Assembly: GCA_902805775.1 (NCBI GenBank)
Contig: CADCUB010000096.1
Coordinates: forward strand, 1 to 33,311
Direction: 5' to 3'
Length of the DNA stretch: 33,311 nt
Source: an uncultured Frankineae bacterium
GTDB lineage: Bacteria; Actinomycetota; Actinomycetes; Mycobacteriales; SCTD01
The notes under the pieces were generated by a model that was given only the letters and a program-made list of their open reading frames with translations, was not told the DNA's origin and did no database searches. The translations under genes and the position numbers were made by a program. Positions 22,501 through 29,776 of the stretch are shown here, piece after piece (position 1 is the stretch's first letter; every line of letters starts with the position of its first letter).

Positions 22501-23319
22501 TCAGGTGATCGCGAGCACCACCAGCACGGCCACGCCGAGGGCGACCCGGTAGGGGACGAAGAACACGATCGAGCGGCTGGCGACCAGGCGCAGCAGCCAG
22601 GCGATCGAGGCGTAGCCGACCAGGAACGACACGACCGTGCCGACCACGACGGGCACCGGCTCGACGCCGTCGAGCGCGGACGGGAGCTCGGTCAGGCCGG
22701 CTGCGGTCAGGGCGGGGATCCCGAGGAAGAAGGCCATGCGGGTGGCGCTGACCCGGTCCAGGCCCAGCAGCAGGCCGGCCGAGATGGTGGCGCCGGACCG
22801 GGAGACGCCGGGCACCAGGGCGATGCACTGCGCCAGGCCGATCAGCAGCCCGTCGCGGACGGTCACGTCGGCCTCCGCGCGCGCGTGGGTCGCCCGTCGC
22901 TCGGCCAGGACCATCACCGCGCTCCAGGCGATGAGCCCCACGGCGACCGCGGTCAGCGAGCGCAGCACCGGTCCCTTGATGACGTCCTCGAACAGCACCC
23001 CGACCACGCCGATGGGCAACGAGCCGACGCCCACCGCCAGGGCGAAGCGCCAGTCGTCGGTGCGCCGGGCGCGGGCCGACGTCAGGCCTGCGAGGAAGGC
23101 CCGGGCGAAGCGGGCGATGTCGGTGGCGAAGTAGAGCAGCACGGCGGCGATGGCCCCGACCTGGATCACCGCCGTGAAGGCCGTCACCGACGGGTCGTCG
23201 ACCTCCAGGCCGAGCAGCCCCTCGGCGATGGTCAGGTGCCCGGTGCTCGAGACCGGCAGGAACTCCGTGAGTCCCTCGACCACGCCGAGCACCACGGCGT
23301 CGACGACCCCGATGCTCAC
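22501..23319 (-). CDS. uppP: undecaprenyl-diphosphatase
   Basis: The 272-residue polytopic membrane enzyme dephosphorylates undecaprenyl diphosphate to recycle the lipid carrier for cell-wall synthesis. It has both catalytic blocks of the BacA/UppP family intact: GVVEGLTEFLPVSSTGHLTI with Glu, Glu, Ser and the essential His, and LVPGVSRSGATISAGLLLGL with the Ser-Arg pair. About eight helices follow the family pattern. The GTG at 23319 overlaps the TGA of the upstream paralogue by four bases (GTGA), so the two are translationally coupled. Confidence 0.93.
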   Translation of the reverse strand: MSIGVVDAVVLGVVEGLTEFLPVSSTGHLTIAEGLLGLEVDDPSVTAFTAVIQVGAIAAVLLYFATDIARFARAFLAGLTSARARRTDDWRFALAVGVGSLPIGVVGVLFEDVIKGPVLRSLTAVAVGLIAWSAVMVLAERRATHARAEADVTVRDGLLIGLAQCIALVPGVSRSGATISAGLLLGLDRVSATRMAFFLGIPALTAAGLTELPSALDGVEPVPVVVGTVVSFLVGYASIAWLLRLVASRSIVFFVPYRVALGVAVLVVLAIT

Positions 23320-24104
23320 AGCTCTCCCCCGCGCGACGGCCGCCGGGCCACGACCACGGCGATCCCCAGACGGTAGAGGGCGGCGGCAGCGACCGACCCT
23401 GCTCCGCGCCCGCGCAGCAGGGTGACGCTGCCTGCACCGGCGAGGGCGGCGGTCAGCGCGCCGGGCGCCAGCAGGCGCAGCGCCGGCCCGAGGGCGGCGC
23501 GGGGTGTGCGGGCCAGCGTCAGCGCCGCCGCCCCTGCGGTGACCGGCAGCGACAGCAGGAGCGTGAACCGCTGGGCGGTCTCCCGCTCGACCCCCGCCAG
23601 CCGGAGCGCGGTCAGGCTGGCTCCCGACCGCGACACCCCGGGGACGAGGGCCGCGACCTGCGCGAGGCCGGCGAGCGCTGCCTGCCGGGCACCGACCCGG
23701 GTGACCGGCGGGTCGGCGGACCCCTGCGCGCGGTGCTCCCCCCGCGCGTCGGCCCACCAGAGCAGGACCCCGGCGCCGGCGAGCAGCGCCGCGAGCTGCG
23801 ACGGCCGTCCGAGCCGCTGCTCGACCACGTCGGCGGCGACGAACCCGGCCGCTGCAGCGGGGACGCTCGCCGCGGCGACCAGGGCGCAGGTGCGCCGGTC
23901 AAGGGCCAGCAGGTCGTGCCGCAGCGTCCAGGCCAGGCCCAGGCAGGAGCCGGCGTGCAGCCCCGCGGCGAAGGTCGTGCGGTCGGGCGGTGGCTCCCAA
24001 CCCAGCAGCCACGGGACCAGCACCAGCTGTGCCGACGAGCTGACGGGCACGACCTCGGCGACGCCCTGCACGAGCCCGAGCGCCGCGACCTGCGCAGGAG
24101 TCAT
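23316..24104 (-). CDS. divergent UppP paralogue lacking the catalytic histidine
   Basis: The 262-residue membrane protein is of the UppP/BacA family but not of the same subgroup as its neighbour. The first block reads GLVQGVAEVVPVSSSAQLVL. The second Glu (residue 17) and the Ser are kept, but Gln26 stands where the catalytic His is found (codon CAG at 24029-24027). The second block LVPGVSRSGASLTALRLAGV is intact. It overlaps the uppP start by four bases. It may have changed specificity, act as a non-catalytic lipid-binding or resistance partner, or use another base. The ATG at 24104 starts right before the first helix. Confidence 0.85.
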   Translation of the reverse strand: MTPAQVAALGLVQGVAEVVPVSSSAQLVLVPWLLGWEPPPDRTTFAAGLHAGSCLGLAWTLRHDLLALDRRTCALVAAASVPAAAAGFVAADVVEQRLGRPSQLAALLAGAGVLLWWADARGEHRAQGSADPPVTRVGARQAALAGLAQVAALVPGVSRSGASLTALRLAGVERETAQRFTLLLSLPVTAGAAALTLARTPRAALGPALRLLAPGALTAALAGAGSVTLLRGRGAGSVAAAALYRLGIAVVVARRPSRGGEL

Positions 24105-24198
24105 CGGAGCCCCCCTGCGCCAGCACGCACCCGTGGCCGCGCGCGCCTGCCGCGCCGCCGAGGGAGCCGGCCCGACAGCGGAGGCGGACCGGGCGCGG

Positions 24199-25248
24199 TC
24201 AGCTGCCGACGCCCGACAGCTCGAGCGCCTCCACGGCCGTCCGCAGCGTCGCCCTGCGCTCGTCGAGGGAGCCGGTGAACGGCGACAGGGTCAGGGTGGT
24301 GACCCCCGACGCGGCCAGCACCTGCATCTTCTCGGCGATGCGCTCCTTGGGGCCGAGCAGCGACGTCGCGTCGAGGAACTCGTACGGCACGGCCGCGGCG
24401 GCCGCGTCGTACTGCCGGCTGAGGTAGAGGTCCTGCACCTGCGCGGCGGCGGCCTCGAAGCCCATGCGGGACGCGAGCTGGTTGTAGAAGTTCTTCTCCC
24501 GGCTGCCCATGCCGCCGACGTAGAGCGCGGCGTACCAGCGGATCGGGTCGGCGCAGGCCCGCGGGTCGTCGCCGACCACGATGGGCACGGTCGGCACGAC
24601 GTCGAAGCCGTCCAGGGTCTTGCCGGCCTTCGCGCGGCCGGCCTCGATCTGCGCGAGCTGCTCGGTCGCGAAGTCGGGCGAGTAGAAGATGGCCAGCCAG
24701 CCGTCGAACAGCTCACCGGACAGCTCGAGGTTCTTCGGTCCGACGGCCGCGAGGTACATCGGGATGTGCTCGCGCACCGGGTGGACGGTCAGCTGCAGCG
24801 CCTTGCCGGGTCCGTCGGGCAGGGGGAGGACGTAGTGCTGCCCGTCGTAGCGGACCTTCTCCCGGCGCAGCGCCATCTTGACGATGTCGGAGTACTCCCG
24901 GGTGCGGGCCAGCGGCTTGTCGAAGCGCACGCCGTGCCAGCCCTCCGAGACCTGGGGTCCGCTGACGCCCAGACCCAGCCGGAAGCGGCCGCCGGACAGC
25001 GTGTCGAGCGTCGCGGCGGTCATCGCGCAGTTGGCCGGCGTGCGGCCGGGGATCTGGAAGATGGCCGAGCCGAGGTCCATCCGGGTGGTCTGCGCCGCGA
25101 CGAAGGCCAGCACGGTCGGGGCGTCCGAGCCGTACGCCTCGGCCACCCACGCGACCGCGTAGCCGAGGGCGTCGGCCTCCTTCGCGAGGGCGAGGTTGTC
25201 GGCGTCGTTGCCGGCCCCCCAGTAGCCGAGGTTCAGGCCGAGCTGCAC
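24199..25248 (-). CDS. LLM class F420-dependent oxidoreductase
   Basis: The 349-residue protein fits the luciferase-like TIM-barrel oxidoreductases, in actinomycetes usually F420-dependent. It begins with the family strand LGLNLGYWGAG and continues with EADALGYAVAWVAEAYGSDAPT. The cofactor-site segment RFRLGLGVSGPQVSEGWHG follows, then PMYLAAVGPKNLELSGELFDGW. The substrate is unknown. The GTG at 25248 has AGGAG six bases upstream, and a TAGCCT at 25281-25276 gives a promoter with a short leader. It diverges from the aldo/keto reductase gene and precedes the UppP-like gene on the same strand. Confidence 0.87.
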   Translation of the reverse strand: MQLGLNLGYWGAGNDADNLALAKEADALGYAVAWVAEAYGSDAPTVLAFVAAQTTRMDLGSAIFQIPGRTPANCAMTAATLDTLSGGRFRLGLGVSGPQVSEGWHGVRFDKPLARTREYSDIVKMALRREKVRYDGQHYVLPLPDGPGKALQLTVHPVREHIPMYLAAVGPKNLELSGELFDGWLAIFYSPDFATEQLAQIEAGRAKAGKTLDGFDVVPTVPIVVGDDPRACADPIRWYAALYVGGMGSREKNFYNQLASRMGFEAAAAQVQDLYLSRQYDAAAAAVPYEFLDATSLLGPKERIAEKMQVLAASGVTTLTLSPFTGSLDERRATLRTAVEALELSGVGS

Positions 25249-25275
25249 GGGTGCTCCTTGGTCGCGGGGAGCGAC

Positions 25276-25281
25276 AGGCTA
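25276..25281 (-). promoter_or_regulatory. -10 element of the LLM oxidoreductase gene
   Basis: TAGCCT on the minus strand, 27 bases before the GTG at 25248, leaving room for a leader that contains the AGGAG site. It contrasts with the leaderless sites elsewhere. Confidence 0.4.
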
Positions 25282-25297
25282 TCGACCGCCGGTCGGC

Positions 25298-25303
25298 TAC
25301 GGT
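25298..25303 (+). promoter_or_regulatory. -10 element of the aldo/keto reductase gene
   Basis: TACGGT followed by eight bases and the GTG at 25312. Confidence 0.4.
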
Positions 25304-25311
25304 CTGGCCAC

Positions 25312-26313
25312 GTGAAGCAGCGCCACCTGGGCCGCAGCGGTCTGGTCGTCTCCCGGCTCGCCCTCGGCACGATGACCTGGGGCCGCGACACCGACGAGGA
25401 CGACGCCGCCGCCCAGCTCGTCGCGTTCCGCGAGGCGGGCGGCACCCTGGTCGACACGGCCGACGTCTACGCCGGCGGCGCCAGCGAGCAGGTGCTCGGA
25501 CGGCTGCTGGCCGACGTCGTGCCTCGCGACGAGGTGCTGGTGGCGACCAAGGCGTACGGCTCCACCGGTCCGGGGCCGATGGGACGCGGCACGTCGCGCG
25601 GTCACCTGCTCTCGGCCCTGGACGCCTCGCTGGCCCGGCTCGGCACCGACCACGTCGACCTGTGGCAGCTGCACGCCTGGGACCCGGTGACGCCGTGGGA
25701 GGAGGCCATGGCGGCGCTGGACACCGCGGTCGCGTCCGGGCGGGTGCGGTACGCCGGGGTGTCGAACTACTCGGGCTGGCAGCTGGGGGCGACGGCCACC
25801 TGGCAGCGGGCCTGGCCGGGGCGTGCGGCCCTGGTCGGCAACCAGGTCGAGTACTCGCTGCTGCAGCGCGGCGTCGAGCGTGAGGTCGTCCCCGCCGCGC
25901 AGGCGCTCGGGATCGGGCTGCTGCCGTGGTCGCCGCTGGGTCGGGGGGTGCTGACGGGCAAGTACCGCAACGGCCCGCCGGCCGACAGCCGCGGCGCCTC
26001 GGCGCACTTCTCGGCCTTCGTCGCGCCCTACCTCGCGCCGTCGGCCGGGTCGGTCGTCGACGCGGTCCTGACGGCGGCGGACGGGCTCGGGGTCTCCCCC
26101 GTCGCGGTGGCGCTGGCCTGGGTGCGGGACCGGCCCGGTGTCGTGGCACCCATCGTCGGCGCGCGCACCTCGGCGCAGCTGCAGGCCTCGCTCGCCGCCG
26201 AGGCGGTCACGCTGCCGCCCGAGATCCGGCGGGCGCTGGACGACGTGTCCGCGCCGGAGCTGGGCTATCCCGAGTCGTCGCCGCGGTGGAGCTCGGACGA
26301 CCTGGAGACCTGA
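25312..26313 (+). CDS. aldo/keto reductase
   Basis: The 333-residue NADPH-dependent reductase has a (beta/alpha)8 fold. It starts KQRHLGRSGLVVSRLALGTMTWG and has DTADVYAGGASEQVLG (catalytic Asp and Tyr), VATKAYG (catalytic Lys), and LWQLHAWDP with the active-site His. The NADP-binding part has PWSPLGRGVLTGKY and PIVGARTSAQL. It resembles the YajO/IolS-type group acting on small carbonyls; the physiological substrate is unknown. The GTG at 25312 follows a TACGGT. It is divergent from the LLM oxidoreductase gene; the two may share a control region. Confidence 0.9.
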   Translation: MKQRHLGRSGLVVSRLALGTMTWGRDTDEDDAAAQLVAFREAGGTLVDTADVYAGGASEQVLGRLLADVVPRDEVLVATKAYGSTGPGPMGRGTSRGHLLSALDASLARLGTDHVDLWQLHAWDPVTPWEEAMAALDTAVASGRVRYAGVSNYSGWQLGATATWQRAWPGRAALVGNQVEYSLLQRGVEREVVPAAQALGIGLLPWSPLGRGVLTGKYRNGPPADSRGASAHFSAFVAPYLAPSAGSVVDAVLTAADGLGVSPVAVALAWVRDRPGVVAPIVGARTSAQLQASLAAEAVTLPPEIRRALDDVSAPELGYPESSPRWSSDDLET

Positions 26314-26369
26314 CGGGGGTTGCCGGTGTGGGCGGACCGGCGGTCGGTCAGGCGTGGCCGCGGTCGCGG

Positions 26370-26390
26370 GGAGCTGTGTCGTCCAGCTCC
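26370..26390. promoter_or_regulatory. hairpin downstream of the aldo/keto reductase gene
   Basis: GGAGCT (26370-26375) pairs with AGCTCC (26385-26390) around a 9-base loop. It may end or stabilise the reductase transcript, but no T-run follows. Confidence 0.35.
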
Positions 26391-26399
26391 GGTCGCCGG

Positions 26400-26419
26400 T
26401 CCGCGACCCGGGTCGCGGA
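26400..26419. promoter_or_regulatory. 20-bp perfect palindrome
   Basis: TCCGCGACCCGGGTCGCGGA reads the same on both strands. It is about 100 bases upstream of the DUF5703 start and fits either a dimeric repressor operator or a strong hairpin. Confidence 0.6.
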
Positions 26420-26482
26420 TCCGAGACTCCTATGGCGCGGTGCTCGGACGGACGTGCGGTCCTGCGGCCCGTCCCGGCCGAG

Positions 26483-26501
26483 TGCCGGACCTCGTCCGGC
26501 A
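26483..26501. promoter_or_regulatory. 8-bp stem hairpin just upstream of DUF5703
   Basis: TGCCGGAC, loop CTC, GTCCGGCA. It ends 20 bases before the GTG of the DUF5703 gene, overlapping where its promoter should be (a -10-like CACCAT lies between). Confidence 0.5.
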
Positions 26502-26521
26502 GCGGATGGCACCATGGCCGC

Positions 26522-26713
26522 GTGCCGTACGAGTACCGCGCCGTGACCATCCCTCGCCACGCGACCCGCGAGCAGGCGCGCGACATGCTCGCGATCCACG
26601 CCGAGTACGGCGACTGGGAGCTCACCCGTCACGCGATCTACGCGGACGGCAAGCGCCGGGTCACCGTCCGCCGGCGCCTGCGCGCGGAGCCGCTCCCCCC
26701 GATGGCCACCTGA
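26522..26713 (+). CDS. DUF5703 family small protein
   Basis: The 63-residue basic protein begins PYEYRAVTIPRHATREQARD and continues with HAEYGDWELTRHAIYADGKRRVTVRRRL, the DUF5703 pattern of actinomycetes. No membrane segment is seen. The fold looks like a short beta/alpha domain and the function is unknown. The GTG at 26522 gives the family N-terminus; CACCAT lies six bases upstream and a strong hairpin precedes that. Neighbours are the aldo/keto reductase (same strand) and the convergent M20 peptidase. Confidence 0.8.
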   Translation: MPYEYRAVTIPRHATREQARDMLAIHAEYGDWELTRHAIYADGKRRVTVRRRLRAEPLPPMAT

Positions 26714-26732
26714 CGCCTGGGCCGCCCCCAGC

Positions 26733-26864
26733 GCTTGTCAGCCCGCACCGACGTCCACCGGGCCCCAGGAGCGCGGTACGGACTGACAAGCCGCGACCCC
26801 CCGGCGCTTGTCAGCCCGCACCGACGTCAGCCGGGCACCAGGAACGCGGCAGGGACTGACAAGC
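26733..26864. repeat. two copies of a 59-bp element with inverted ends
   Basis: Copies at 26733-26791 and 26806-26864 each begin GCTTGTCAG and end CTGACAAGC, the exact reverse complement, around a 41-base centre. The centres are alike but differ at about six or seven positions. They sit between the convergent DUF5703 and M20 peptidase genes. They could be REP/MITE-like units or two-way terminators, and other copies elsewhere in the genome are likely. Confidence 0.8.
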
Positions 26865-26880
26865 GGCCGCGACACAGGGC

Positions 26881-28188
26881 TCAGCACTCGTCCAGGAACC
26901 GGTCGAGCACCCGCACGCCGAAGCGCAGGCTGTCGAGCGGCACCCGCTCGTCGACGCCGTGGAACATGCCGGAGAAGTCCAGGTCGGGCGGCAGGCGCAG
27001 CGGCGAGAAGCCGAAGCAGCGCATGCCCAGGCGGCTGAAGCTCTTGGCGTCCGTGCCGCCCGACAGCATGTACGGGACGGCGCGCGCACCGGGGTCCTCG
27101 GCCTTCAGGCAGCGGGCCATCGCGTCGACCAGCGCCCCCTCGAACTCGGTCTCCAGGGCGATGTCGTAGTGGACGTACTCCCGCACGACGTCCGGGCCGA
27201 GCACCTCGTCGAGCTCGCGCTCCCACTCGTCGGCGTACCCGGGCAGGTAGCGCCCGTCGACCATCGCCGAGGCCCGGCCCGGGATCACGTTGTGCTTGTA
27301 GCCGGCGTCGAGCATCGTCGGGTTGGCGGTGTTGCGCAGGGTGGCGCCGACGATGCGCGCGAGCGGGCCGAGCCGGGCGACCGTCGCCTGCATGTCGTCG
27401 GGGTCGAGCTCGAGGCCGAAGGCGTCGCCGACCTCGTCGAGGAACGCCCGCACCGTCCTGGTCACGTGCACCGGGAACTCGTGGCGGCCCAGGCGGGCGA
27501 CCGCCTCGCACAGCGCGGTGACGGCGTTGTCGTGGTTGACCATCGACCCGTGGCCGGCCGTGCCGGTCGCGGTCAGGCGCATCCACGCCATGCCCTTCTG
27601 CGCCGTCTCGACCATGTAGAGCCGCAGGTCGTCGTTGACGCTCAGCGAGAAGCCGCCGACCTCGCTGATCGCCTCCGTGCAGCCCTCGAACAGCCCGGGG
27701 TGGTGAGTGACGAGCCACTGCGCCCCGAAGACGCCGCCCGCCTCCTCGTCGGCGACGAAGGCGAGCACGACGTCGCGCGCCGGCTTGCGGCCGGTGCGCA
27801 GGCGGTCCCGCACCACCGCCAGCGTCATGGCGTCCATGTCGAGCATGTCGACCGCGCCGCGGCCCCAGAGCATCCCGTCGGCGATCTCGCCGGCGAAGGG
27901 GTCGTACGTCCACTCCTTGGGCTCGGCCGGGACGACGTCGAGGTGCCCGTGGACCAGCAGTGCCGGGCGGGTGCGGTCCTCGCCCTCGACCCGCGCGACG
28001 ACGCTGGTGCGGTTGCGCTCGGACTCGAAGACCTGCGGCTCGAGCCCGACCTCGGCGAGCAGGCCGGCGACGTGCTCGGCCGCCTCCCGCTCGCCCTTGC
28101 CGCGGCCCGTCCCGTCGTTGACGCTCTCGAAGCGGATGAGGTCGCGGCACAGCTCGACGACCTCCTCCTGCGGGTCCACCGAGGTCAT
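26881..28188 (-). CDS. M20 family metallopeptidase
   Basis: The 435-residue protein is a di-zinc amidohydrolase of the M20/M25/M40 group. Metal ligands and the catalytic residue are visible in LLVHGHLDVVPAE (His and Asp), WGRGAVDMLDMDAM (bridging Asp), AFVADEEAGG (catalytic Glu pair) and PYMLSGGTDAKSFS. The dimerisation domain lies between (TATGTAGHGSMVNHDNAV). It could be a dipeptidase, acylase or DapE-like enzyme; neighbours do not decide it. There is no signal peptide. The ATG at 28188 has GGGAG six bases upstream and a likely -10 (TACGGT) further up. Confidence 0.9.
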   Translation of the reverse strand: MTSVDPQEEVVELCRDLIRFESVNDGTGRGKGEREAAEHVAGLLAEVGLEPQVFESERNRTSVVARVEGEDRTRPALLVHGHLDVVPAEPKEWTYDPFAGEIADGMLWGRGAVDMLDMDAMTLAVVRDRLRTGRKPARDVVLAFVADEEAGGVFGAQWLVTHHPGLFEGCTEAISEVGGFSLSVNDDLRLYMVETAQKGMAWMRLTATGTAGHGSMVNHDNAVTALCEAVARLGRHEFPVHVTRTVRAFLDEVGDAFGLELDPDDMQATVARLGPLARIVGATLRNTANPTMLDAGYKHNVIPGRASAMVDGRYLPGYADEWERELDEVLGPDVVREYVHYDIALETEFEGALVDAMARCLKAEDPGARAVPYMLSGGTDAKSFSRLGMRCFGFSPLRLPPDLDFSGMFHGVDERVPLDSLRFGVRVLDRFLDEC

Positions 28189-28219
28189 GCGAGGCTCCCG
28201 TCGTCGCTGCAGTTGCCCG

Positions 28220-28225
28220 ACCGTA
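28220..28225 (-). promoter_or_regulatory. -10 element of the M20 peptidase gene
   Basis: TACGGT on the minus strand, about 30 bases before the ATG at 28188, leaving a short leader with a ribosome binding site. Confidence 0.35.
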
Positions 28226-28243
28226 GTCCGGACGGGAGTTCGC

Positions 28244-28249
28244 TACAGT
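28244..28249 (+). promoter_or_regulatory. -10 element of tRNA-Leu
   Basis: TACAGT, about 35 bases before the tRNA 5' end; a short 5' leader would be removed by RNase P. Confidence 0.4.
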
Positions 28250-28284
28250 CGTCGGCGTCCGGTGCGGGTCATCGGGCGCACTCG

Positions 28285-28367
28285 GTCCGAGTGGCGGAAT
28301 GGCAGACGCGCAGCGTTGAGGTCGCTGTGTCCGAAAGGACGTGGGGGTTCAACTCCCCCCTCGGACA
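28285..28367 (+). tRNA. tRNA-Leu (anticodon GAG)
   Basis: The acceptor strands GTCCGAG (28285-28291) and CTCGGAC (28360-28366) pair fully, followed by discriminator A. The anticodon arm CAGCG-TTGAGGT-CGCTG shows anticodon GAG at 28318-28320, reading CUC and CUU. A long variable arm (GTCC-GAAA-GGAC) marks it as class II, as expected for leucine. The T arm GGGGG-TTCAACT-CCCCC is canonical. The CCA end is not encoded. Confidence 0.95.
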
Positions 28368-28537
28368 CCCCCCGGACGACCCTCCCCGGGAGCGCAGGGC
28401 GGCGGCCGACGTCGTCCGGCTCCGTCCCCTTCGAGGTCGGGCCGACAGGCGACGCCCCGTGCGCTCGACGATCCGCAGGGGGTGGCCGACCACGGGGATG
28501 GGTAGCGCCTCGACACCATCTGCGGAGAGGCGCGACC

Positions 28538-29011
28538 GTGCCGGTGAGCGAACGCACGACCAAGCTGGCGCTGGCAGGAGCGTTCCTCGGGGGGCTGGGC
28601 GGGTTCTCCGCCCTGCTGGTCAGGCGGGACGAGCAGGTGCAGATCGCGCCCCTGGACCTCGTCATGCTCGGGCTGGCCACCTACCGCAGCGGCCGGTTGA
28701 TCGCCTTCGAGCGGGTGGCCGCCCCGTTGCGGGAGCCGGTGACCGAGACGGTCCCCGACGGCAGCGGTGCCGGGGAGGCCGTCGTCGCGACCGGTGAGGG
28801 CTGGCGCTGGACGTTCGGCGAGCTGGTGTCCTGCCCGGTGTGCGTGGGGACGTGGGTCGCCGCCGGCCTGGTCTACGGGCTGCACCTGGCCCCGCGACCC
28901 ACCCGGGCCTACCTCGCGGTGATGAGCGCCACCGGGCTCGCCCAGCTGCTCAGCGAGACCACCGAGGCGCTGACCTGGTCGAGCCGCTCCGCCCGCAAGC
29001 ACGCCGCGTAG
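28538..29011 (+). CDS. DUF1360 family membrane protein
   Basis: The 157-residue protein has hydrophobic segments near residues 9-24 (KLALAGAFLGGLGGFSAL), 37-46, 95-110 and 118-135. It carries the DUF1360 marks LATYRSGRLIAFERV and SCPVCVGTWVAAGLVYGL, with a CxxC pair at the start of a helix. The GTG at 28538 has GGAGAGG seven bases upstream. It follows tRNA-Leu after 170 bases in which I see no other gene. Function is unknown; it is convergent with lutC. Confidence 0.8.
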   Translation: MPVSERTTKLALAGAFLGGLGGFSALLVRRDEQVQIAPLDLVMLGLATYRSGRLIAFERVAAPLREPVTETVPDGSGAGEAVVATGEGWRWTFGELVSCPVCVGTWVAAGLVYGLHLAPRPTRAYLAVMSATGLAQLLSETTEALTWSSRSARKHAA

Positions 29012-29116
29012 CCAGCGCCCGGTCGTTCCCTCTCCTGCCGACGCGGGCGCACGGCCGAGCGGCCATCGGTCCAGACGCCACCGGTCCCGACGCGCCGCGG
29101 GCAGCACGCACGGCCG

Positions 29117-29776
29117 TCAGCCGGTGACCAGCACGACCTCCAGCGTGCGCGGGCCGTGCACGCCCTCGACCCGGTTCAGCTCGATGTCGCTGGTGGCCGA
29201 CGGCCCGCTGATCCACGTCAGCGGTCGACGCGGCTCGAGCCGCGCGACGGCCTCCGGCACCGTCTGCACGACCTGGTCCGCGCGCACGACGCAGACGTGC
29301 AGGTCCGGCACCAGCGAGAGGGCGCGCCGTCCCTGCCCGGAGCCGGCGTCGAGCACGATCGTCCCGGTCTCCGCGACCGCGACTGCGCAGGCGGTGACCA
29401 CTCCCGCGACGCGGTCCAGCTCGGCACTGGTCAGCGCGCCGTCGTCGCGCAGGACGTCGGCGCCGGCCGTCCAGTCGCCGGGCAGGTCGGGCGGGACGAC
29501 CACGCGTCCGCCGCCCGCGAGGCGCTCGAGCAGCCCGCCGACCGTCGCGGGGACCTGGTCGGCCGTGCTCCGGGTGACCCCGGCCTTGTAGTCGACCAGC
29601 CGGTCCTGCAGCAGGTCGAGCAGCTCCGCCGCACCGGGCCGGTGCTCGCCGGAGGTGCGGTAGCCGCGCGTCACCTCCACCACCGGCGGGTGCTCGCCCA
29701 GCGCCGAGCGGATGCGCGCCATCACCTCGCTGCGCGCGTCCGGCACCGCGGCGGTCCCGTCGGCGGCGGCGCTCAC
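29117..29776 (-). CDS. lutC: lactate utilization protein C (LUD domain)
   Basis: The 219-residue LUD-domain protein is the third subunit of the LutABC complex that oxidises L-lactate to pyruvate. The LUD fold is recognisable from VVVPPDLPGDW, ACAVAVAETGTIVLDAGSGQ, RALSLVPDLHVCVVRADQVV and the C-terminal WISGPSATSDIELNRVEGVH, which is close to invariant in this family. The GTG at 29776 overlaps the lutB stop (GTGA). It is the last gene of the leftward operon. Confidence 0.93.
   Translation of the reverse strand: MSAAADGTAAVPDARSEVMARIRSALGEHPPVVEVTRGYRTSGEHRPGAAELLDLLQDRLVDYKAGVTRSTADQVPATVGGLLERLAGGGRVVVPPDLPGDWTAGADVLRDDGALTSAELDRVAGVVTACAVAVAETGTIVLDAGSGQGRRALSLVPDLHVCVVRADQVVQTVPEAVARLEPRRPLTWISGPSATSDIELNRVEGVHGPRTLEVVLVTG

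Noticed and set aside
23422-26313. A plus-strand frame running from the UppP region through the aldo/keto reductase
   Set aside because: Only the part from the GTG at 25312 has a recognisable fold and a promoter; the upstream part is antisense to the UppP paralogue and LLM oxidoreductase genes.
26733-26864. CRISPR array
   Set aside because: Only two units, diverged from each other, with inverted ends, no constant-length spacers and no cas genes.
28368-28537. A gene or a second tRNA between tRNA-Leu and the DUF1360 gene
   Set aside because: No cloverleaf and no frame with a credible start or domain in these 170 bases.
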